From Perkinsus marinus ATCC 50983 (Eukaryota > Perkinsozoa > Perkinsida > Perkinsidae), in assembly GCF_000006405.1 (NCBI RefSeq), contig NW_003214508.1:1243947-1281103 (forward strand): a DNA stretch of 37,157 nt, written 5' to 3'. The notes beneath the pieces are model-generated. The model did not search any database. It was not told the DNA's origin and saw nothing but the letters and a program-made list of their open reading frames with translations. Shown here in pieces: positions 1 through 8,700 of this stretch. The position numbers and the translations under genes are program-made. The first letter of the stretch is position 1. Each line of letters starts with the position of its first letter.

Positions 1-637
1 CCCCTTTGATAGAGGTATCCAACCAGCGAAGGAAAATACTCCTCCGAGTTTACCGGGATAGAGGATCCTGAGGGAGATGAATGGAAGAGGGAAGAGGTGA
101 GTCTACAAGTAACTCACACAGTCTGTATAGCAATAGCGGCGCCACTATAAACTCCAACAAGGAAGATAGACTGTAAAGGTATGCGGTTGGCTATCCTATT
201 GATATGCCCAGTGATGTACGCCAGGGAGTTTATCAACTGTTGGTCGGTGGGGTTTGTATAGCCGGGCTGGCCGGGGTAATGAGGGCTTGGGGTAATAGTA
301 AACCTGAGGGAACATCGCTACCCTCCTTACACTATTCACGTCAATGCACCATTGTGTTTGGGGATGTGGGGGGACTAAAATCTCGAACTCTATCTTGGGA
401 CATGTAGCCCTCACCGCACGAGCCTTCATGACATCCTTTTGCCCAGCCTGAGAATCGCGAGAAGTCTCCACCCCTAAAGCCATTCTATGGTCGACTCACT
501 AAATATTTGAAGAATGCATGCTTATGCTTCTTGAAAAGAGCTGAATCACTCGAGCTGTTTCTATCTTGCATATAGAAAACATGACACCCGGGAGGTTCTC
601 CGTACACACTGTCCAACACAGCCATGAGGACGGCCAT
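1..637 (-). CDS. Acyl-protein thioesterase/carboxylesterase-like protein (partial, C-terminus off the left edge)
   Basis: Four exons join in phase: 637-500, 447-340, 266-118 and 67-1. The order matches the phospholipase/carboxylesterase (Abhydrolase_2) family: an N-terminal strand (HVFYMQD) where the family has FLHGLGD, then CPKIEFEILVPPHP and WCID (family IKFI.P.AP and WFDI), a helix TDQQLINSLAYI, the elbow IFLVGVYSGAAIA (family I.LGGFSQGGAMA), and LGGVFSFAGWIPL (family LGG..ALSGWLPL). Family members hydrolyse acyl-thioesters on proteins or lysophospholipids. Here the elbow aligns best as G-V-Y-S-G, so Tyr sits where the nucleophile Ser belongs, and the oxyanion HG is absent. The catalytic Asp and His would lie outside the window. 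The protein may be a pseudo-enzyme, or the Ser one place on may serve. The ATG at 637 gives a plausible start, but an upstream exon is possible. The family call comes from pattern recall and is fairly firm; activity is doubtful. Confidence 0.62.
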
Positions 638-2015
638 TGCTCTGCAGACAGTAAAGGAAGTCATAGGGACTTATCAACTGATCAAAAAAGCACCTCTTTC
701 TATACAACAGTGCTATGTCCGCTTAATAAGCATGAATCCGAGATGGTCACCAACTGCTTCAAACCCTTCACACTTCTCCCGCTAATAGAAGGATGTGTTG
801 AGGCAACCCTAACTCCTAAGAGACTGACGACATTCTTGGAATGGAAATTTGTTGCCCGACAAGAAGTCCAGGTCCGCTCGCCTGGAAACGATCCCAGTTC
901 GGGCGAACAAAGGCTGATACATGTTGTTTCTCTGAGACTGAGAGAGCCCCAAGCAGTCTACCACCGTTCATCCAAGTAGTAAAACTCACAACGAGGAGAA
1001 TTGCCCGACTTGTGTTTTCAACCAATTGCATCGACTTCCCACGTCCACGAAGACGCAAGCGACGAACATGCGAGACTTTCCAGTGAAAGACTCTCATTCA
1101 CGGTAGAGGGAGAGAATCAACTCCGGCTCGAACCTCTCATAAGCAGAGCATTGCGATGAGAATGCACTGCACAACTGCCAGGAGACACACTACACCCCTC
1201 CCGTAAGTTGACCCCACCTTTCCCATTGTGAAGTGCACAACAGGTTCATCAACAATGTGACGAGACATGCCACTACAAAGCATAGATGATCAATTCCATG
1301 ATAGATAAGTCAATTTTATAGCATCGTCTTGCCTGTAAATGTGATACGAACATCAAACGACAGTGTGAAAAGAGAGATAATAGATGCAGAGGACTGCCTT
1401 ACTTCTCGAGGCCCATCAGCCTAACTTCGAGTAGAAGCCGCTAGCTCCCGACCGGCGGCGGCGGTGCCAGCGACGATGACGACCCCGTCGCTCAGATAGT
1501 GCTCTCAGTGGCGCTACTGCACACCTCATCGCTCATCTTCAACGTGAGTCTTATAGAATTAAACAAACCCACGACAGCACAGCACGGGGTGCGTTGAAGC
1601 TTTACACTTGGAGGCCTTCGATCGATAGTGCAAGACTCAGTGCCAAGTCGTAGCCAAGACTACTACGGATAATCGGCGAACTCATAACAGATATCGACTT
1701 GCATACACTTGCGAGTTATGAGACATCGTAACTACTTACCTTGTGAATGGCCATAGCCCAGAACAGCTTAGACATAGGGGCCTACTTTCCCTTCTATTTT
1801 CTATTCTTCGTTTTTAACTCGAAATTTTCAAAGCCGATAATTTCCTCGGCGACCCATCCGTTGTTCCCTTACGACTTGATCAAAGACGGGAGATATGTGT
1901 GGCTTAGTTTAGCTCCGCCCCTGCGAGGAATCACTGATTCAACGCGACCCCGCTGCGACTATTGGGAAAGTGGTGCTATTCAAGTCGTTGAATTTGGCAT
2001 GCTGATAGGAGTATC
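638..2015. other. 1.4 kb without a firm gene; one candidate + strand exon at 1445-1543
   Basis: No family is recognisable here. The best coding-like piece is 1445-1543 on the + strand, 33 codons between a possible acceptor (GCCGCTAG) and a strong donor (AACGTGAGTC). It encodes a Gly run, an Asp run (SDDDDP) and a hydrophobic stretch (IVLSVALLHTSSLIF). On the other strand an ATG at 1794 opens MSKLFWAMAIHK followed by a strong donor (AAGGTAAGTAG); the next exon is not clear. The two readings overlap and cannot both be accepted from sequence alone. The longer open frames at 566-979, 816-1097 and 1747-2139 show no family motif. Confidence 0.25.
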
Positions 2016-3199
2016 TCATCTCTTGCCGTACATTGCCCGGTACTTCTCCCTCACGGTCACCAAGAAGCCTCCAAGACTCGTGCATGGCGGCATACGGCAG
2101 TTGAGATTCGCAACAAGCTTGTCGAGCAGCGTGACCTAAGGTGAAGAGACATTCCATGACTCACTCCGAGCTCATCCACACCCGAGGCATGCAACTGGAT
2201 ACGAAATACTTCTGAGTCTTCTCATCTCGGGCGAGTACGAACACCAGGGAGTCGTCGCAGCCCTCCACATTGTCCAACCGCACTCTCACCACTGATGGTC
2301 CAATGAACTACCAATAATACACTGAATACCATTCTATCGGTTGTTGCACTGAAAAGCTCGTATAATTTATTCTACCATCACAGACCGAAGTAATCGACAA
2401 ACACAGGTAGTGTCAGGCTAGATCTCACTCGTTATATGAGACGCTTCGACCATATTAAAATGATGGAAAACACATCTTTTTACTCCGCCAAAGACTGTAT
2501 GGAGTTTCGCAGTATTCAAAGGTAGAACTCCCAAGCATGAGTGAAGCACACAAGCAACCAGAACAGTTACTTCAAGAGACAAGCCGAAGGCATCCTTGAA
2601 CGCTTGGCATTTAGTCTCGAGAGACTCAGTGCTCTGATGACAGGGCGGATGAGCAGACGCTGATGACGAGCTGAAGTTATCCGCGCCGCTTTCCTTCCTG
2701 GAAGAATAAACTACTTGAAATACATCCATAAGCCTTTCACTTGGCTGTATCTTCTAAGGAGAGTTCTTCATTGTGCGTTGTGTTCCACAGGTTGACTTGG
2801 TTCTCTTTGGCATCGGCCAAGGTTTCCTCGAGCTCCTTCTGACGGGACTTCACAGTTTCCGCGAGTTCGTCACATTCCTGACCACAACAGCATCAACAGA
2901 AGCGTAAATGTAATATATATTGCACTAGCTATATGAACGGGCAACCTCCACAAATGCACCTGAATATTCGCCAATACCAATGCCGACCTACACGGCACTT
3001 TTCTAGATAAGTAACTGTCTCAAGATGAGCTACTTCATCCCGGAGACTTCTGATTCGCTGTAATGCTCTCGAATAGGACACCTAGCACGTGAATGATCGC
3101 ATGAGAAGTGCTAGTAGATACCTCAACACTGGCGCATGGCTGAACTGCCACCTTGATGAGGTCCTCAACCTGGTCTACGACTGTCGAGAGTTCATCCAT
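2016..3199 (-). CDS. SPC25: Kinetochore protein SPC25 (NDC80 complex subunit)
   Basis: Seven exons join in phase: 3199-3122, 3081-2992, 2877-2741, 2697-2571, 2494-2484, 2284-2182 and 2135-2016. They give 221 residues, close to the 221-224 of yeast and human SPC25. Residues about 25-110 are a heptad-rich coiled coil (RALQRIRSLRDEVAHLE, then VKSRQKELEETLADAKE). A Ser-rich linker follows, then the pattern FKDAFGLSLE, matching the short helix that leads into the SPC25 globular (RWD) domain. Next come VRLDNVEGCDDSLVFVL, YFVSSCMP, LLDKLVANLN and GGFLVTVREKY, in the order of the family's FVFTNID..., Y.V..C.P, LV..LN and F..FL..VRK. SPC25 pairs with SPC24 and docks the NDC80 complex on the kinetochore. 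Exon 5 has only 11 nt. No open frame in the gene is long, so simple gene finders would miss it. The coding structure is firm; the family name is an inference from pattern. Confidence 0.66.
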
Positions 3200-4596
3200 T
3201 ATTAATGCAACGTGAACTACATTACTTCGCTCAAAATTCTCAAACGCGTTCCCATCGTAAGGGTGACGATTGCAATGGTCTTGATTGTCACGATGGGGAT
3301 CTATACAGCGCTATGCCTCATAGTCCGTATAACAAAGAACGTCTGTCAATCAACCCGACTCTCAAAGTAATAGAGAGTGTACTCCTAGACGCGCGGTAGA
3401 GGAAAATTCATGGTCTTAGACTTGAGTCGAAATGAGTGAGAAATTCAAGTTTCAAGAAAACTCCAATATCTGACCGACCAGATCCTCTTGATTAACAAAC
3501 TTGAGTCATCACGACTAAACTTGATGAAGCCTCGAGTCATAAGTCCATCACTCTACTGTCTCTGAGACAGTGTCTCGGACACTGGAGAATTGATGTGAAA
3601 TAATCTACAATAGAACGCGACTGAATCTATGATAATTTGTAGTAAGGTAGTTACCCCAATGAAAACAATAACCTCACAACTCCCCCCAGAAACGAGGATG
3701 CACATATCCTAGCATCTCTCCGATACATACGAAACAACAAGTAAAAATACTTCTCCAGCACCTCAGCCCTATATCCGATCTGAGCATATGCAAAAGTTAT
3801 TAGGACTGACGATTTTTATAGAGCCTCTCCTCAGAAGTCCTCAGGAGTCCAGCGGCAAGCTGTCAAAACTATACAACTATGGACGGATGACTTAAAGTCA
3901 ACTCCATGTAAGATTTCCAACACCTTCCCATTTTAATTCCACAGTCTTCTTCCAATCGGTCGAGCATCTCAAGAGTTCTACCCTATCGTTGTAATAGGAA
4001 TTGCAAGGTTCGTGTACGAGTCTCGACACGAACACGGACTTCGACAGATAAAGTGTGATAGACTCCCAGGCAGTACGACCCCGCAATAGGGCCCGCCTAA
4101 TATGCTCCAACAACGAGTCCGAGGCACATTCTGTTCAACAGGGTTACTGACCATCGTCGCCAATGCTCTGTTCTCCTACTCAAAGACTAGAGTCGAATGT
4201 GACAGCCAGGAAGAGGTGACTACATACAGATGAGTTGATAGCAATACATAAGCAACGACACGAGGCTATGTGGCTATCACTAATGATTGCGCTCCAATCC
4301 AGTGCCTCCCTTTCCCCTCATCAGCTCATCGTGCAATCCAGCTCAAACGGATCAGATTAACAACCCCCAAACTTAACAATCAAATGTCTCGTCCGTTGAG
4401 TCCTATTGTTGGCTCCTTATTATCAATGCCACGCTTCCTTTAACACTGAACACAATAGCACCATAGAGCCTTTACCATATAGAGAACAGTATATTGTTAC
4501 TACTAGTATTATAACTATCTCTGAAACTTCCCATCAACAACAGTAGCAATACGTGCTGTTGTTGAGGTGTCCATCGAGTCAACTACCGGCAGCCGC
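3200..4596. other. 1.4 kb without a confident gene
   Basis: A + strand frame at 3215-3369 would encode a single membrane helix (VTIAMVLIVTMGIYTALCLIV) directly antisense to the SPC25 start, but it has no ATG in frame. A strong acceptor (TTTTAATTCCACAG) ends at 3944 on the + strand, and frames on both strands at 3898-4163 are coding-like without a recognisable family. A 17-bp palindrome with 8-bp arms lies at 3555-3571 (ACTGTCTC T GAGACAGT). The stretch 4380-4560 upstream of the TOM40 stop is AT-rich and holds nothing recognisable. Confidence 0.3.
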
Positions 4597-5527
4597 TCAA
4601 GCAGTGGTAGGAGCTCCACCAGCCGCTCCTGCATCCTCTGGTTGCGGTACCATATGCATCATAAAGCCAAATCGATAATCTCCCTTCACAAAATCTACCA
4701 TACCGCTGATGCCAAAGCCCATGAAGTCCTGGACAAAGCACGAGACCTTTCCACAGGTGTCCAACAACCCCTGAACCCTAGCGTGACGGAAAGTATACTC
4801 ATAGCCCAGACGCAGCTGACTCTCGTGCTCCGGTTGACTATACTCGAACTCACTACCAATCGCCAGCCTGTCAGATACCTTACGAACATACTGCATCTTA
4901 GCAGAATGTACATTAGCCTGCGGGCCCTGTTTGAAATCAGGTTGTCGGCCCAAGGCAAAGCTCAAGTAGTTAGGGCCCCACACATAACGAGCACCCAAGC
5001 CTCCAATAGACACACCATTCACCGCGACATGAGTCAGCTCTCCACCCAACGAGAGGTTATTGGTGACCTCTTGGGCAAAGCTGACGTTGGATATCCAGGT
5101 CCCCTGATAGGCCAGCTTAGCACTAGCTGCCCAATCATCCCCTTGCTGATCCACAGTGAACTCATACATGTTCCTCTGAGGGTCATGAAGATTCGAGTTG
5201 GCGTTGATCTTCAAATCAGTGCCCTTGAAAAGTTTCTTCATCAGCCGAGCGTTAACACCGCCATCCATTCCCAGCCTGCCCACCATAACCGTGCGCCCAT
5301 CATCCGTAGCATAGGTCGGACCAAACTGATAGAGATACTGGTCGGGCTCAGGGAGGTGCCCAGAAAAGCGAGTGGTGCTGCATGCTCTTGGTCACAGTCT
5401 GCCAGCCTCTATGCGGAAACCATCAAAGTGTCGTGATTCAATATCTGCTGCCATTCCCTCGCGAACTGATCGTATTGTACGACGTTGGGGATGACGCTAG
5501 GGTCCCCTTAGGCGGCGCAGATGACAT
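4597..5527 (-). CDS. TOM40: Mitochondrial import receptor TOM40 (beta-barrel pore), with N-terminal frame breaks
   Basis: TOM40 is the beta-barrel channel of the TOM complex, through which nearly all nuclear-encoded mitochondrial proteins pass. The frame from about 5370 down to the stop at 4597 is uninterrupted, has no intron and reads as a Porin_3 barrel: YLYQFGPTYA, the alternating strands ANSNLHDPQRN and GRQPDFKQGPQANVHSAKMQY, and the C-terminal SGMVDFVKGDYRFGFMMHM, which contains the beta-signal for SAM-dependent insertion. The N-terminus is preserved in pieces in all three frames: MSSAPPKG, VIPNVVQYDQFAREW, FDGFRIEAG, QTVTKSMQHH and TRFSGHLPEPDQ. Four frame changes lie near 5508, 5426, 5401 and 5375, each consistent with one missing base. 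With them allowed, the length (about 310 aa) is that of TOM40. An assembly error is more likely than a pseudogene, because the downstream 690 nt are fully open. The start is the ATG at 5527. Confidence 0.9.
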
Positions 5528-5756
5528 ATTTCAGGGGTAATAGAGAACGGCTATTGACGCCCATGAAAAACCGCAAATACCCCAACCCAACATCATAGTC
5601 TATAGAGAATTGCTATGTAGTAGTTCTGTACATAAGTCGATCAATATTTCTTACCTCCTCGTGATGTGGCGGAGGAGTGGTACGTAAATATGGCAAGTGT
5701 GTGTATTGCGAGTAACAGATGATGCAGCCAAATCGTTAATTCCAATGCACCCAATT

Positions 5757-8700
5757 CTACTGCTTCTGTTGCTGTTGCTGTTGTTGCTTTTGCGCCAATT
5801 GATTCGCCCTTTCCTGAATCATATTTTTCCAGCTCTGTTGGTCCTGTGCAGACAAGTCAGATTGCTCCAATAAGGCAGGGCACTGCGCTAAAGTCTCTCC
5901 AAGGTAAATAAACTCATCATAAGGATCCTGAAAGTAACCCACGCTATCTCTGATCACACACCAAGACACTCAGCGACCCACCAGAGCACTAGTCTTATTC
6001 TCTTCATCATCCACATCATCATCATAGTCACTATCATCCTCCTCATCGTCATCATCAGCCTCCCCAGCCAACACTGCCATCAGCTGAGCTCTCACCTCCT
6101 GCATCAGCTTAACCTGCCTAGACGCCGAGGCATCCTCATCATCACCAAGATCTTGGATGAGCCCTTCGTCATCTACAAAGGATTCACAGCATTTCCACCC
6201 AAGGCTTTTGCAAGGACTTGTAAACTATACGCCTTCGAAGATATGACGCCTTCTTTTGTTAGCCTAGCTGAGTAACCTATTACTGCAAAAGTACAATAAC
6301 AATCTAAAACTATAGGCGTTTTGATTCTTAGAGGTTTCTAACACTCATGCCCAAGGCATAAGACTTTACGTCTAGCGACATCCCTGTGGGAATTCCACCT
6401 TACACGCTTACCCTCTCCAACCCAGTCGCTATCATCATCATCCTCATCATCATCACCACGATGGGCCGCCTTTTCCTTAGCCTTCAGCCGCATAGTGTGC
6501 ACTTCCTTACACTGCTCGAAAGCTGTCTGCACTACTTTCTTACAAGTCCCCTATGGCAACAAGCCTTATGAACTTCAACACTCTAATGAACTTACCTGGA
6601 CATGGGCCGGCATCTGCGCCATCGTTCGCAACAGACTCCCGAGTGCCAAAATCAGTGCCTTCTTCTCGTCGTGGGACCGCAAAAGACCCGCGCCCTGAAC
6701 GTCGCAGTAAAGTTGAAATCATATACCGCGACCCAATGTGACAATACCTGATTGCTCTCCAAAAACTGAGCTCGTGAGTTTCCTCACTATATCATGAAAA
6801 TACTAGAAGCGTCAAAAAGCAAAGATAATTTCCCAAAATTCCCTCAGAATTTCCATACACCGACACATGTGGTTGACCATGTTCATATATTTCCACTCTG
6901 CCCCTACCCACCTGAATGATAGCTGACAGAATATCCAATGTAAGGCTATGCTTGTCAAGCACGGCCACCAAAGCAGTAGGCGAATACCACAACATCATCA
7001 CAAGGGCGTAGACGATCCATCTCAGCTCCTCCTGCTTTCCCTTACTCTTATCACAGGACTTCAATGAAGCCGCTAGGAGGCCCACGTAACTGACATATGA
7101 AGCCGTCTTCCCTCCATAACGCTTCCACCTCCCCTACGGTTCAAGCCACTCATCAGCCTGACCAGCCTTGCAGTTTTCAAACACGAGAGCGGCAATCTTG
7201 GCTGCTTGAGCGGCCGCAAAGTCATCCTGCATCTCCATACCCTTCTTGACCTGAACATAAAAAACCCATCGCTACTCCGACCCCAGAGAGACAACTCACA
7301 ATAGCAAAGAGCAATTCCGTGTAGCGCATCCCCGTAGGGCTAGCCCCAGTAAGCCAAGTCTGGGTCCCCCGAGATAGGTAGTTGTCCAAAGGACCAAGCA
7401 TGTTCTCGAGATAGTCGGCCGCCCAGCCCTAAAACGCATCTCTCTGAAATACCAAACCCTTTGAGGTAAATACCTCCGATAGAGGACCACTGAGCCCATG
7501 ACCTGGCAAGCTACCGCCACAAACAGCTTGGTGAATCAAACAGTAGTATCTACATACATGGACTACAATAGACATCTAGTTCTCGATACTAGTATTACAA
7601 CAACAACAACGAATACTACTACTACTACCTCCACAAGGACTCCGGTAAGGGCTGAGGGGCGGTGAAAGTGACGCCAGTAAGGATCTCAAGCCCATCCTCA
7701 AAATAATCAATGCCATCCGGAGTGAACAGAGCATCCAACAGAGCACCTGATATTCACAGAGATATTCATCCAACCACTGAAAGACCCTCACGCTTACAGA
7801 CCGACTGCTCGCATTGGCCCAAAGCAGCAGGGTTCTTGAAAACGGAATCCATGAGAGACAATATAGTCTGTATCGTACCCATAGCGGCCTGAAGAGCACC
7901 AATATCAGCCAGACATAGCTCAGAGGATCCTACTACCATTGCCGTTTCATCATCAGTCTCCTCAGCCTTCATTTGCCGCAAGAAGGCAGGAACAAGATGG
8001 TTTACAGCTTGGGAAGCATATCTGAGCAAAAGCCTAGTTCCCACTAAGTAAGCTTAGTATATCAACAAAAGAATATATGCACATGGTCAACTACGCTACG
8101 TGTTGTAGATGACGAACTCAGAAATATCCGAAAATTCTTTCCCATAACCCAGTCGCTACAGAGCTTTGCCGTAGTGATGAAACTCACGATCATAGCTCAA
8201 CACAGATTCCCCCACCGCCTTACGGTCCCACCGCATCTGAGAACTCAGTAGCCATAGAGTCCAGAGTCGACGCTAAGGCCTCGCTATCAACCTCCTGTGT
8301 GAGACGAAGCAGCCTGTCTATCACTTCAGGCACCTACACCATGCAAAGCGATATCAGTCCTTCACCACAGGCTGACAAGCGACTTACCGTTTGGGCAACT
8401 ACTGACCTCATAGCCCCTGGACAGTTGTTGAAGAAAGGCTTGATGGAGCCGCCTGCCTGAACCCTCACCTGCATGAAAACGGTATACTGAGCCAGCTTTC
8501 ATCGGATTCCCATACGCTATACACACATATACAAACTTAGAGCTTCCTGTCCATCTATACATCTAACCGCCTTATATTCGAAAATGCAACTCATCGAGAT
8601 TCCGCGTAGTCCCAAGATGCTCTCACGAGCTTGATCGACATATTCAGAGCTACGAGGAGGAACACCAAGGACCATATGAATCAACGGTAGCAACGTACTC

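Noticed and set aside
3215-3369. Single-helix membrane peptide antisense to the SPC25 start
   Set aside because: The hydrophobic stretch is suggestive, but the frame has no ATG and no acceptor close by.
4567-5436. 289-codon + strand frame
   Set aside because: It is the antisense shadow of TOM40, whose minus frame carries clear family motifs.
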